Positions 31,971 to 43,900 of a DNA stretch of 64,000 nt are shown piece by piece. A model generated the notes under the pieces. The model did no database searches and was not told the origin of the DNA. It worked only from the letters and a program-made list of their open reading frames with translations. Position numbers and translations under genes: made by a program. The DNA comes from Diaporthe sp. PMI_573 (lineage: Eukaryota > Ascomycota > Sordariomycetes > Diaporthales > Diaporthaceae). How positions within the stretch are numbered: position 1 is the first letter of the stretch; the number at the start of each line of letters is the position of its first letter. The stretch is taken from assembly GCA_021399435.1 (NCBI GenBank), contig JAJTUP010000107.1, forward strand, positions 62,001-126,000, given 5' to 3'.

Positions 31971-32012
31971 AGGTCCCTACAATTTAGGTTTTCCGATATA
32001 ATCAATTTTATA
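31971..32012. repeat. Relic of the MITE core
   Basis: GGTCCCTACAATTTAGG and TTTTCCGATATAATCAATTT closely resemble the centre of the MITE at about 6183-6225 (GACCCCTGTAATTTAG, then TTTTTCCGATATAACTAATT). The flanking AT-rich sequence is not alignable, so this is probably an old broken copy. Confidence 0.5.
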
Positions 32013-32370
32013 AAAAAGTAGTAAAGGACAACAAATACATTAATTAGAGTAACTTTGGTTTACAGTATTAGATCAAGATTACATTTACTATTTATTAGCT
32101 TTAAAACTAGCGTAGTTAGTATAATTCATTTACTAGCAATCAAAGCGTTTCTAACCATTACGACAGTATGAAGATGTGGGTTTTGGCACGCACTGCGTGG
32201 GCGGTAACTCATTTTCTGCAATCCAGGCCTGCGGGGTCCAAACTCGATGTTAGAAAAAGCGGGGGCCTAGCTGCACCCGGCACCTTAGCCTGAGTAAGCA
32301 GATTTCAGGACTGCTGGCAAGACGCGGCCGATCAATTAGTAGAAGCCTCCGCCGAAGCTCGAGCAAAATC

Positions 32371-33360
32371 ATGGCAAAAGCATTCATCACCACTACTCAA
32401 ATTGCACGTCAATCCGGGTCTGCGCATTCCCACCTCACGATGATGGATCTCTTCGCTTTCCCCATCGAGATCAGGCTCAAGATCTATTCAGAGCTTCTCG
32501 TTCACTGTGGACCCATCTACTTCCCGGCGACGTTCGGGGGTGGGTTGTCATCCTGGCTTTGCCCGGAAGGAATCGACCTCTGCCCTGCCCTCCTCCGCGC
32601 CAGCAAGCAGGTGTACGGCGAAGCCGTCTCGCTTCTTTATTCCGATAATTGCTTTCGATTTTCTCTAGACGCGGCATCGACACAATGCCACACGACTATC
32701 GCCGTCTTCGTTCGGCAGATCGGGGCTCAAGCAAGTCTCCTTCGCCACGTTTGCATTGGCTTTCCTACTGCCCCGCTAGTAGAAGATTATGGGCATGGTT
32801 CTGAGCTCCAAGAAGTACGTCTCAACAACCTTGACCTCCTACGATATGCCTGCCCCGGCATCACCACGCTCGAGCTATCACTGCGCGCCGACTTCGTCCT
32901 CCGCAATTCGCCCGTCTTCACCGAGTCGCTGGATCTGATCGACACGCGGCTCGAATCTTTCCAGTCCCTGCGGGAAGTCAGGGTCGATGTAAAGCTGTTA
33001 GACTGGGACTCGGATGAGGAAAGCGATGATGGGACGGAGGATCCCGAGGGTGGCGAACAGGAAGATCCCCGCGTCGACCGCTGGAAGATTCACAGGGACT
33101 CTGTAACGAGACAGTTGTGCAACCGCGGATGGGCTGTCAATATCACAAAAGTCCCTCGGGTGAAGGAGGTCTGGGTCAGTCCTGACGATATGTTCGAGTT
33201 TGACAACGAAGACGACTATAATGATTACATGATCGAATGGAACAGGCGCGAGGACCGGCTCGAACGGGAGCGGGAGGAAGAAGAGTCGGCAGAGTATTAC
33301 CGTGAGAAGCAATTGGAAGGGTATCGGAGGGGCTATGCGGACGACGGAGGCCCTGCATAA
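32371..33360 (+). CDS. 2EXR/F-box-like fungal protein
   Basis: ATG 32371, 329 aa, with a second in-frame start at [20 protein letters not shown]. That segment, followed about 50 residues later by [20 protein letters not shown] and CFRF, is the pattern of the fungal 2EXR/F-box-like family (an FPxEIRxxIY helix, then LLxxSKQxxxEAxxxLY). The middle is a leucine-rich fold ([20 protein letters not shown]). The C-terminus is very acidic and then a charged helix ([20 protein letters not shown]). Such proteins are numerous in ascomycetes and their roles are largely unknown. No frame damage is seen. It lies alone among repeat remnants. Confidence 0.75.
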   Translation: MAKAFITTTQIARQSGSAHSHLTMMDLFAFPIEIRLKIYSELLVHCGPIYFPATFGGGLSSWLCPEGIDLCPALLRASKQVYGEAVSLLYSDNCFRFSLDAASTQCHTTIAVFVRQIGAQASLLRHVCIGFPTAPLVEDYGHGSELQEVRLNNLDLLRYACPGITTLELSLRADFVLRNSPVFTESLDLIDTRLESFQSLREVRVDVKLLDWDSDEESDDGTEDPEGGEQEDPRVDRWKIHRDSVTRQLCNRGWAVNITKVPRVKEVWVSPDDMFEFDNEDDYNDYMIEWNRREDRLEREREEEESAEYYREKQLEGYRRGYADDGGPA

Positions 33361-33627
33361 TATGTAGTGAGCTCCTCACCGCGCTGGAGTTCCTGGGCCT
33401 CTTCCACCCGGTCCTTCTTTGGCTCCTACGAAAGGGGGACCATTTCGGTGCCGCCAGAACGAAGGGGTCCCAGGATATGAGGGCAACGAGCTGGCCTCTT
33501 TTCAAATCCTGCGCGCCGGACCCCAATTTGGTATGGGTCGAGATTGGAGTTGGTGCATGGGCAAATATAAATATTGGAGATACAGCCTACGAGACCAGGC
33601 TATCCGTCCAACAACTCCGGGTCCTTC

Positions 33628-33792
33628 CGGGCCTCGCGAAGAATCACCTACGACTAGTCCTAACTGCCCTGCAAGAAGCTGGACTATATGCCAAACTGGA
33701 GAAATGCAAGTTCTTCGTTGAAGAGACAACCTTCCTAGGGCTGATTGTTGGCGCCCACAGAATCCGAATGAACCCAAAGAAAATTGAGCTTC
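33628..33792 (+). pseudogene. Gypsy reverse-transcriptase scrap
   Basis: About 50 codons contain [40 protein letters not shown] and MNPKKIE, the end of a Ty3/gypsy RT palm just before the RNase H region. No other part of a retroelement is adjacent. Confidence 0.75.
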
Positions 33793-33863
33793 CACCTTCG
33801 ATTGGCTCGAAATGCTCCGCCTCTCGATGACGCAGCAGCCCGAGGCAGCTAAGCAAGTTGCCC

Positions 33864-34106
33864 ATGGCAACCGCGCTGCTGAGGGCGAACAAGAGAAAGA
33901 TCCAGAGGAAGATCTGGGCCGTGGAGAAGGCGCGTGAGAAGAAAGAGGAAGAGGAGAAAGAGCGCGAGGAAAGGGAGCGCGAGAGAAGAGCGGCTGAAGA
34001 GGAAGAGCACAAAGCGAAAGAGGAAGTGAAGGAGGAAGTGAAAGAGGAGATGAAGCCTGAAGAAGTAGAGGTGAAGATTGAAGATATCGAAGATGACCCC
34101 CAGTGA
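33864..34106 (+). CDS. Short highly charged helical ORF (doubtful)
   Basis: ATG 33864, 80 aa, dominated by Lys/Glu/Arg (KKEEEEKEREERERERR, then EEVKEEVKEEMKPEE). It looks like the tail of a coiled-coil protein. An alternative frame is open upstream ([20 protein letters not shown], from about 33826). It may be the 3' remnant of a larger gene. Confidence 0.25.
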   Translation: MATALLRANKRKIQRKIWAVEKAREKKEEEEKEREERERERRAAEEEEHKAKEEVKEEVKEEMKPEEVEVKIEDIEDDPQ

Positions 34107-34152
34107 GGGCCTAGTGACTCGGTGAGGGAAGGACGACCGGGGTGGGCACAAA

Positions 34153-34416
34153 ATGATGTTTTGCCTGAGCGACATTTCTATCACTGAGGCAGGAACTTAT
34201 AGATTGAAATTTTGTCTTTTCAAACTCAACACAATGACGGGAGAGGTTGAAAACCTTACTCCTGTTTGTTTTGAACCTTTCATGACGTATAGCGGAAAGC
34301 GTTTCCCCGGAATGTCGGAGTCAAGATTAATGACAAGACTGCTGATTGATGCTGGCATGCATCTTCATCTACGTAAGAAATGGAAGACGAAAGAACGTAT
34401 CATCCCCCTAACCTGA
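34153..34416 (+). pseudogene. Velvet-domain fragment
   Basis: Eighty-seven codons read SDISITEAGTYRLKFCLFKL, then FEPFMTYSGKRFPGMSESRL and HLHLRKKWKTKER. This is the second half of a velvet domain, the NF-kB-like DNA-binding and dimerisation fold of VeA/VelB/VosA-type regulators of development and secondary metabolism (the usual pattern is EGTYRLKF...KKFPGMxEST...RxRK). The N-terminal half and its DNA-contacting loops are absent upstream, and the frame stops right after the domain. It may be a truncated duplicate. A short intron near 34400 could add only a few residues. Confidence 0.65.
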
Positions 34417-35260
34417 TGATTTGAGTTCAATTAAGATGGATATAAATAGAGCTCAGGTCTCTTGGCTTCTTAATTGTGTCCTATTCTGATTCGAATTAAC
34501 TACTGTCTTCGAACCATCTGCCACACCGCGTTATTTTTCCTTTGAATCCTTTTATACCGTAGCTCCCAGTTCTTATCGTTTATTTCGTAAAGGCACCAGC
34601 CCTGTCCCTTTGCTCACGACCGCGATCTTCGAGCCTGCGCAGCCATTCCCGCTTTGGTTCCTGGCCATCAGGAGTTCAGGCTGCCGGACGCGTGCAATGT
34701 GGGCAATGATTCAGGATGTTTTCCAGGAGGATATGTTCCTCAGCCTGTTGTGTTGTTTTGCGTATTGCGATTGATGTTATGTCGTTGCGGCAATTGTTTC
34801 ATGATGCGCATGCCTGTGATTGCCTGCGACTTGGTGTTCCTGAAATTTGTCAACCTGTTATCCAATGAATGTACGGTACTATACTGCAGGATGCTCGATA
34901 TGACTCACGAACCTTACCAGTGTGCTTTTCCGAAACCTTCTACCCAATCAATTTGCGCTCTGCAGGAAGCCGCCCCTGCTTATTTTGCTGCGGGCAGGGG
35001 AAAGATAGGCAACAGAATGGTTTGTGTAACAATGCTGGCGACGAGAACAGGGCCGCCTGAACCAGTGCATTTTTTGGGCGAGAAGAAGGCTGTCGAAATA
35101 TGGTAGTAAAAACCATTATATATCTGCGTTTCGGGCGGGGTTGGATTATTTCTCTGGCAGGTGCCTCGAAAGGATCACCACGACAAAGGAACGTCCTTAT
35201 CTTTCTACCTATGCTGAACCCGGCTCTGGTTTAAGCATAGCAACCCCAAATTACATCGAC
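34417..35260. other. Unassigned; possible upstream exons
   Basis: A TATA-like ATATAAATAG lies at about 34440. Open frames at 34654-35106 have no recognisable content. Parts may be the leader or early exons of the gene beginning at 35261. Confidence 0.3.
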
Positions 35261-36059
35261 ATGCAACAGTATCCGCTTGCTAATTCAGGCGCTCAACCCA
35301 TTGCCCCTGGGCCAAAGAAAGAGGCAGTGGCTGCTCATGTCGATTACAATGCTGTCTCTGGTTCTTGTGTTATGGCTCAAAGGGTAGCTTCGGGGGTTGA
35401 AGACATATCTCCATCATCGAATGATGATCAGCAACACGATCTCGTCAATCCTTTTCCTGAGTACCCTGAGCCCACTGAAGCTGCTGATTTCGACCAGACC
35501 GTGGATGTGTGGCAGTTTCATCCCCAAGTTCTACTTGCACAGGAGCCTGATCTATTCTGTCTAAGTGCAACTCATCCAGTTGGGTCGGTCCAGTCAACGG
35601 ATTTCTATGTACGGAGCATTCATGGCTCTGCCCATAAAGACTGCCCATTTGACTATATGGCACACCATAATAGCTGTTTGCGGTATGCAGGCAGAACTGG
35701 TATGCAAATCCACTGTTCATCAGATACAGTAACCATTTGGCTATCCAGAAAAAGATAGGCTAACAATACTTTTTCTAGATTCTCTGAATAGCTTCAGCTA
35801 CGTGAGCGACTTGTCCCCAACGGCGGTGGATGGTCACTCAGAAGTCCAACATACAGGCGCCTACAATTATTTGCGATACTATAACGTCGATGAAACCCTT
35901 TATTTGGCGGCTCAGGAAAACTTCCTGTACGGTGAATATAGTGCGCAAGGCCCAGCGACACCTGTGCATTTCCTGCCTACATTCGGTACCTTCCATGCGA
36001 CTTCGAACCCGGTTTGGGATTACTGGTGGCGCTTTTACAAAATTGGCAGTATATTATAG
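35261..36059 (+). CDS. Unknown two-exon protein
   Basis: Exons 35261-35699 and 35779-36059, with a 79-nt intron (GTATGC donor, GCTAAC branch, TTCTAG acceptor), keep one frame and give 239 aa from MQQYPLANSG. The open frame extends upstream without an ATG to about 35141, so the true start may be in an earlier exon. The sequence is rich in Pro, Asp, His and Tyr (YPEPTEAADFDQTVDVWQFH, then GAYNYLRYYNVDETLYLAAQ), with no signal peptide or membrane helix. Family not recognised. It lies between a velvet fragment and a TPR pseudogene, so it may itself be a remnant. Confidence 0.4.
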
Positions 36060-36264
36060 ATTCTCATCCCTTCGGCCATAAGAAAGATTATTTCATAATG
36101 CCCTACTATATGCAATCTGAAAATGCACCGTGAAGCAGGATTTGTTATGATCTCGCTAGTGATACCGTGGGCACCTGAGCTGAAGACTGCCTGATAAACA
36201 TATGGGGCCACAATATCTCATCTCGGCTCTTTGACCAGGCATTTGATTGTGCAGAATCTTCATC

Positions 36265-37620
36265 ATGAGGTTGTCCTCGCAGCATGTTTCGAGGAAGGAG
36301 GTTTGGTTCATAAGAGCCCAGGTGAGCATGAACGATGGTGAGAGTGTCTTCGCCGGCTTCCGAACGCTCTTCAGCTTTTTTCAGCTCTTTTTGCATTGCC
36401 ACAACTCCTTTTCCACATTACGGCTCCATTCACTCCGCCACACAAACATACGGTCCAGGGCTAGGATGATCTTTCAATCCATCCGTTGTTGTTGGGAGTG
36501 GAAATCGCAAATCTTAGCCAAGGATCATCCTTCCACCCTTGCTGCCGAATTCGAGTTCGCGATGACCTTCGAGGTTGAGAATGAGGATGATGACGAAGCC
36601 TTGCAGCGCACACAACATATGCAGCATTTATACTTGCGCAGGACATCAATCCTTGATGAGACACACCCAGATGTCCTCACTGCGAAGAGAGAGCTGATCA
36701 TTATCAATTGCACACTTGGCATATGGAAGGACTTGCCAACTCCCGCCAAGGCAGGGCTCGACACTCATGGGGAAGACAAAGGTAGTGACAATGGCCCCGT
36801 GATTTCCGATATAGCAGTGGAAAACAAGACCATGGACGATGAGAAATGGGCTGTATCTGAAATAGAGTCCCAGAGGATATTGTCAATGCATAAGTGGAAG
36901 CTAGGGGGATCACATCCCGAAACTTTGAAGTTACACCTCTGGTTGTTCGAATTATAAGTCTAGCTTGGACGGAAACTGGAGACGCAGACTTGCATAAGAG
37001 CTTTGCTGGCTAAACTGCGAGAGGTGAAACTACTCCGCCAGGGTCTCGTCGATTCGGTGCAGATAAGGCACCAAATCGCCTCAGCGCTACTTTACAGTGG
37101 CCATCGTCAGGCCGCACGCGTATTACATCAGATACCCGAAGATATTGACGCATCGCCCCTTGCTCAAAACCCGGAATTCCACCAGACGCTAGAGAGGCTT
37201 CGACAGATAACTGACCAAATCACTATTGAGACCATGCGAGAGGCTCAGAGAGACCCTATTTACAAGACAAGATTACAGGAGCTTCGATCCAAATTTGAAG
37301 CTTCAGCGAAAGGGACTGGCGGAGCTGCTGAAGCTTGAGAACATATTTCGGAAGTCTGCGAACTTTGCGAGCTACTCTACGGGCCAAATCATCAACAGAC
37401 TCTCAGCGCTCGGAAAGACAAGGTGCTGGCAACTTGGAATCCGGAGGACAAGAGCTGCATAAGGGACGCAATTCAGCAAATGACAGGACTTATTGCTACT
37501 CTAAAAGAGAACTCTATCACCGCGCAGGTGGAAGATTTGACACGACTCCATGACCACTGGGTTCAAGAGCTGGAGACACGGACCAAGGAAACTGACCCAG
37601 AAAACGAGCTCAAGGAATAG
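36265..37620 (+). pseudogene. TPR (kinesin-light-chain-like) repeat protein, three stops
   Basis: A single frame runs from about 36247 to 37620 and is broken only by TAA at 36955, TAG at 36961 and TGA at 37336. It contains kinesin-light-chain-type TPR signatures: AKDHPSTLAAEFEFAM, DETHPDVLTAKREL, GGSHPETLKLHLWL and YGPNHQQTLSARKDKVLATW, each the xxHPxTLxxxxxLA kind. The final part is a charged helix (HDHWVQELETRTKETDPENE). Continuity across the stops shows a recently inactivated gene. In ascomycetes such TPR domains often sit at the C-terminus of NACHT/NB-ARC-type or ankyrin proteins. No NTPase domain is visible here. Confidence 0.6.
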
Positions 37621-38270
37621 GAACATGGCACCCTTGCGGGATGCAATGCTGCAAATTCCGGTGATGCACTTGTGGGCGGACCAGAAGCCAACGTAAATTA
37701 TCTCATTATCCAAAGATTATCTTCAGCGGCCATCCATGCCCCGATTGGAATCTCAGAGAGCAGCTACACAGCTTCCAGAGTTTGCAGCGGGATGGCGCTG
37801 ATATTATTAGCGAGATGGGCTACCAAGAGCACGCAGTCCAAATACCCTATTCCCCCCGCCCCTGCCAGATAAATCATGCATGTTTGCCAATCTATAGGCT
37901 TTGAGATGCTCAGATCTACTTGCTACTGGCATCCGGCTTAGAATGGGCACACTATATGGTTACCAGAGGGTATAAGCATACACTATTTAGTAAGTCGGCC
38001 ACTGTACATTTAGCCGGAAGCCATCGTTCTCAAGGCACCACACCTGCTAGTCGAGATCTTGCCCAGGTCAATATCCTGGAAAGGAGTGCATAGGGGATGG
38101 CATATCGCGGGGCGCCATCGCCAGATTGGGCCGAATAATCATAACAAGCAAGTTTCCCCTAACCTCAGCTCTTATACAGACAGCCTTTCATTTAACTTCT
38201 GCCATCCTTGCCTAATAAATTGGGTGGTTTCATATATTCTTTAAAAAATTATACCGCGCCGAAAATAAGC
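37621..38270. other. Intergenic, no gene seen
   Basis: No coherent frame. AT-rich sequence precedes the secreted-protein start at 38271. Confidence 0.4.
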
Positions 38271-38671
38271 ATGTCTTTTTGCCAAATTCTGTCTGCCCTT
38301 GCGGCCGCGGCCGTCGTGAGTGATGTTAAGGCCGCCATGGGCCCAGCCTTTAGTATTAGTCTCACGGCCGACGACACCTTTGTCCGCAAGTCTTGGGCTA
38401 CGCTGGTCCATCCCAGCGCCCCAAGCAACAACAATGTAGTCCTTTCGCTCTAGACTGGGGCTCAACAGTCGAGTGCGCCGCCGAGGGCTACAGTACCGTC
38501 CCTGCGCACACTTGGATCAACTGCAGCATTATCCTGGACAGCGCCGACATGGCCTACTCGAACACGCTCGCCCTTGGTACGGACGTCGAAGGGTCTATGA
38601 CTAGCGAGGACGGAATCACCTGGTCTATAGAAAATATCCTTTCAGAAGGTTCCTCTAGGGACGGAAGCTAA
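38271..38671 (+). pseudogene. Small secreted protein, probable frameshift
   Basis: ATG 38271 begins MSFCQILSALAAAAVVSDVK, a typical signal peptide with cleavage after KA, then GPAFSISLTADDTFVRKSWA. This frame ends at 38451. Sense appears to pass to the next frame from about 38440 (FALDWGSTVECAAEGYSTVP), with WINCSIILDSADMAYSNTLA, to a stop at 38669. No GT-AG intron of usual size gives the right phase, so a one-base shift is likelier. The restored length would be about 133 residues with two or three cysteines. Function unknown; composition fits an extracellular effector-like or cell-wall protein. Confidence 0.5.
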
Positions 38672-40709
38672 CTAGACAACCTCAAACGCTAGCTTTAAGA
38701 TTCGACATGCGAAACTGACCTGCAGCTGTAATGGGAGGGAGGGGGTTTTGGGTGGATGCTAAGGTTTAGCTGGTGGTTGTTTGCTCAGCAGCAGCCAGCC
38801 CATTACAATGGCCGTGCTTGCTGCCTACTGTTTTTCAGATGTATTTTTTAAGCCGTGCTCATGTTACCGCATTGTTTGGTCTGGTAGCCAATGCTAGCTT
38901 CGTCAGCACGGTACAGTGATCAGGGAACGGTCAGGCCGGGCCGCCCAGGAGTGTTCTTGCTAGTCTGGACGGTCAGACGGGCGTTTCTGCATCAGGTTGG
39001 CGCATCAGATGGTCCCACGGCCTCCTGGTGGCGGAGTAGCCTGGCTGCCTGGCTGCCTGCAAAGAACCCGATGATGGTGTGAAAGGACTTGGAGCGGCGA
39101 ACAAGCAACCGTGGCCGGGGCAGGGATGACAACGCAGAAAGAAAATGATACAGCCGCTACATCCTGCAACACCCCGTTCTAGCTAAGTCGACTTGCGGGC
39201 CTCTTACTCCTAGTATTTCCAGGTACACTCAGCGGTCCACCAGGGCCAGTGTTGCTTTTGCTACCCTTGGAAACCCGCTGGCTTATTCTCGTGGCACCAT
39301 GATGTGATGCCCTTTCTAATCAGTGCGTAGCAGACGGCTGGACAAACCATCGTTCTTATTTGCATCAAAATCGTGGTGGTTGGCTGTCACATCCCGTCGC
39401 AGGTCGAGGAAACGCACACTCTTGACTGACCTCTCCATATGCAACAACTTTCCTGAGACCAGTTAGAAGGTAAGTATCGCCATGTAGCTGTGCACTAGCT
39501 GTCCAAGAATATAGTCAGTTTGAAAGGGCTTGCCGCCACATTACTAAATACACACCATATTTTGATACAGTGTCAGCCTCGCTGCATGAGACTCCCCGAC
39601 CTAGCGTCTCAGGCAGGATGCTACACATCGCACCTATCAGGATTGCAGACCGGCTCCGGCTCTCCACCACTCTGCTGCTTCTGCATCGCAGCAGATACAT
39701 TCTCCTGATTGTATCACATTATGTGGGGGAAAAATGTGAGATCCTCTCGCCAGTTTGACTATGTTTAAATACCGCCTACTGCAGCATAGAATAATAAAGC
39801 TGCTGCGCCGGGGAACAACCAGACTGGTTGAGGAGGCCGAGCTGTTTATGCACCTCAGACCCGTTTCAACTCGGCCCATGTGCAACTGAACATGGCTGGG
39901 TATCGAGTGACTAACTCCTTTACATAAGAGAAAGAGAAGGGTACTATACCCTCTCTGTACCAAATCTAAGTTCTGAAGTGGGCACGGTATAAGTTACCCA
40001 TGATCTCTAGGGTAGTAATAACAGGTTAGATTATCAATATGTATATCTCTCCTTTAATTTCCGAGATTAATTGGGCACTCCGTGTTGCTTGGCTGCTGTG
40101 TAAGGCGTAACATCGTCATTTTGTATGGCATCTAGTGCCTCAGTCATCTGAGACTTTGTATAGTCTACAGATCTTCCAATTGGCTTCATTTTGGGCGCCA
40201 TAGTGGGTAGACTGGTTGGTGGTGTAGAAGAGAAGATGTCCAATTCCTATGGATTACCCGTCCTGGAAAGAGACAACTAGCGTAAGATCCTGCCAATCCA
40301 CACCGCTAAAAAGCCTCGCAAAACACTATCTGGTACTAGAAATGAGTAGAACTGTTAAAGACTTTCAGGGTTCAAATCCATACCACGAAATCCACATATG
40401 GATCCATAATGTGGATCCATATCCATTCCATTCCATTCCACGCGGGCTTCTGCATTTCCATATCCACGCCACGGAGCCCCTTCCACATGTACCAAGAGCC
40501 GCAATAGGCTAGATGCCAGTACAATTGGGCTTTGTCAGACACTACGGAGTTGGTTGCGTGCTGGTTTGATCGGGTCGCTAGATGGGATTCTAATGGACGA
40601 GTGACAAAATGACCAAGGCATGGATGCGACCCACTAATTACCATTGTTGGACGAAGTAGGTTTCCATTCCACAAATTCCACAATATGGATCCATTTCCAT
40701 AATGGATCC
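38672..40709. other. Gene-poor stretch; GGATCCAT-rich patch at 40375-40709
   Basis: No gene recognised. From 40375 the sequence carries repeated TGGATCCATA, CCATTCC and ATTCCACA motifs in both orientations, suggesting a small decayed non-autonomous element. I could not define ends or a duplication. Confidence 0.35.
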
Positions 40710-40903
40710 TGTCAGATTATCACCCTTTTAGGTATATGGGACGTGTAATTATGGTCCAATTGATGGGGTGGTCACTGTGTGTATTGTGATGATGTCTTGT
40801 CTTGGTTTTCTAGTGCGACCCCACCCGTTGGGGGGCTGGTTTTGTCATGACGGACATATTGATGCCTCAGGCACACACCTCTTGCTACCCGTCACATCTG
40901 ACA
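40710..40903 (-). repeat. 3' LTR of the copia element
   Basis: A 194-bp unit with perfect 8-bp inverted ends, TGTCAGAT...ATCTGACA. On the minus strand it is directly preceded by a purine tract (TGAGGGGGTG), the expected polypurine primer site, which lies a few bases after the pol stop codon. A related LTR end is at 12302-12348. Confidence 0.75.
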
Positions 40904-43900
40904 CACCCCCTCAGACTGGCAGGCACTGGGAGTCTGCAATCTTACTCTTCTTCCACTGCTTCCAGCCTGTTTCTCATGGGGTCGTCCCGTAGGATCCTTT
41001 CTTCATGTATTGTTTCCACATCTTCCAAGCCCAACTGGTGGAGAAATCCTTTCCATCTCCCAGCCGGTAATGCTTTCGTCAACCCATCTGCCATCATTTG
41101 TGCTGAAGGTGTATATTCAACCTTGATCGTGCCTTTTTGTGTTTCTTGCCGTAACCAGTGATTGTGTATGTCCACGTGCCGTAATTTTGTCTTCAGTGTT
41201 GTGACTTCTGAGTTGACCAGTTTGATTGTTTGTGTGTTGTCACATTCGATCTCGATTCGCTTGTTGTCCAGGTCCACTGAAAGTTCTGTGAGGAGTCTGC
41301 TCACGAACAAGGTCTCTTTTGCTGCTTGAGCGAGAGCAAGGAGCTCTGCCTCTGTGGTTGATGTAGTGACCGTGTCTTGCTTGTTTGCTCTCCATCCAAT
41401 CAGGCCTCCAAACAGTTTCATTGCGAATGCCTGGGAACTTTTCCGATCGAGGGTGTTGTCTGCGAAAGACGCATCGCTTGCGACAACTAACTCTTCGGTG
41501 TCCTTGAAGCATAGAGCAAGGTGTTTGGTGCTTTCGAGATAGAGCAGCACACGGTCTGCAGCATCGTGGTGTTTTTGACTCGGATTTGTCAGGAATCTTG
41601 CAAGCCGTGACGTGGCAAATGCAATATCTGGTCGTGTGGATATGGCGGCGAATAGTAGTGACCCGATCTTTCGTTGATAGGTCTGGACTTCGGCTTCGGT
41701 GGCGGCGTCTTTTCGTGGCATCAGCTCTTCGGCTGTCATGGGGACTGTGTGGGAGAGATTCTTCGTGTTAGCCAATTTGGCGATCTTCTCAATGTAGGCG
41801 GTCTGGGCCAGCCAGATCCGTCTGTTTGTTCGGTCTCGGAGAATCTCCATGCCCAGGAACCATTGAATTGGATCCCCTCCGCAGATTTTATACTTCACTT
41901 GGAGTTGTTGGGCGAGTTCATCGACTTGTTCTTGTCTATTCTTTCGGTACGCAACGATGATGTCGTCAACGTAGAAGAAGACCAGGATGCCGTTCTTGAT
42001 GTAGCAACAGGGTTCGTGCGGGACTTGTTTGTAACCACACTGGGCGAGTGTCTTGGTGAACTCCTTTTGCCAAAGTAGTGGTGAAATCCGCAACCCGTAG
42101 AGTGCTTTGTTCAGCATCAGGATCGTGCCTTTCTTTTCGTATCCTCGTGGCATTCTCATGAAGATATCTTGATCGATCGGAGCATGTACGAACGCGTTCA
42201 CCACGTCGTATTGGATCAGCTCGAGGTCAAACTTATTTGCGATGGCGATGAGTGTCCTGAATGACCGTCCCGCAAGAGTGGCTGCGTAGGTTTCTTGGGT
42301 TTGTCCTCGCGCTTGTTGGTCTCCGCGTACAACGAGTCGTGCTTTGCACTTCTGAAGAACGCCATGCTTGTTGAACTTGTAGACATATACCCACATGCAG
42401 TCCAGGATTTGTTTTCCTGCTGCGCGGCTGTCTTTCTTGAGGATCTCGGTCCATGATTTCATCTCGGTATGGCTCTGTAGATGGTCAGCTTCTGCTTGTC
42501 TGAACATTGGTCCAAGTGGATGGTTTTCTAGATCATTATGCCATCTTGGTGGCTCGGGGAGGTTGTTTCTTTTCAACTTCACCCCCTGACGCAAGCGTCT
42601 TTCAATTTGTGCCTTCGTCAGGTATTTTCCTTCTGACTTGGCCATCCGGGCAGATTTTGTGCCAGCGATGAATGCGGCCTGCCACGGGCTTGTCTTTTGA
42701 TTTTCTTCAGTAGACGGCATTTCTTCGTCAGACTGGGTTTGAATTGTGTGTGCGAGCAGGGCTGATGGCGGCGATCGAGGAGGAGTAGGTAGCAGGGTGA
42801 ACTTGGCTTCTGTGTAGGGGCCGTTTTCTCGGTCCGCCTCGGAGCGATCATCCTCTGCAGTCTCTACGTCTGCCTCCTGGATGCTATCGGCAACAGGTCC
42901 TTGAGTTTCTTCGGAGTTTTCTTCCGGGGAGTCTTCTTCAATTAGATCTTCTCCTTCCGGTTCCGGTATTGTGTTGTCGTCTGGGAGGGCGTATTTTCTT
43001 GTCCACTCCGCGAGACGATTGATGTCTGTGGTGAGAAGCTCATCTTTGAAGCCTTCCCAATTCCCATCAAACACTTCGTGCTCATTAAAGATCACGTCTC
43101 TTGTATTGACAATCTTTCCGGTAGAGGGAATCCATATCCGGTAGATGTTCGATGATCGGTATCCAACAAGGTAACCAATCCATGCACGTGGCTCGAGACG
43201 TTGACGTCTTCTTTTCTTGAGCTGTGCGTCTGAGGTCATCGCGTAGGCCTTGCAGCCAAAAACGCGAAGATGGGTTTGATCTGGTCTTGGATCTGGTCGT
43301 GGGATACCCAAGCGTTTGGCAATCGCTGAGTGAAATTGGTAGTAGGGTGTCTTCCAGTCCAGTCCGTAATTTGGTGTTCGGTTGTTGAGATAGACGGTTG
43401 TTCGTCCAATTTCGGGCCAAAGAGAGTGTGGGAGTTTTGAGCTTGTTCGCATTGCACGCATCTTCTCCTTGATCACACCCCCTGAGCGCTCGGCTCCTCC
43501 GTTTTGTGCTTGTGTGTTGGGTGCTGAGGGCTCGATCTTGATATGTTTTGACTCGAGAAATTCTCTGACGGCTCGTCTGCGGCTGAACAGTTCTCCGTCA
43601 CATTCGATGATCTTGACCTTGGTGTTGTATTGAATCTGCATCATCCCTAGAAAGGATTTCATGATGTTGAGCAGGGTTGTGCTGTCGCGGCTCTCTAAAT
43701 AATAGTCCCAGATAAGTCCTGATACTCTGCAGGTGAGCAATAGTTGCGACGTATAGTTGTTGATCCCTGGTTCATAGTCGTGAAAGTCAAGTGCTATTCT
43801 TTCGCCTTCTCGTTCGAGGATCTCCCTCGGTGCTCGACGGATTTGCCTCGTGATCTTGGCTAAGGCACAGGCTTCACACTCGACTGTTGTTGGTCCCCGA

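Noticed and set aside
40340..40390. tRNA-like B box (GGTTCAAATCC)
   Set aside because: The T-arm stem does not pair and no anticodon arm or A box can be drawn upstream.
40375..40709. Small hAT-like MITE with CAGG...CCTG ends
   Set aside because: The candidate ends do not match well and the flanking octamers differ (AAGACTTT and TCAGATTA).
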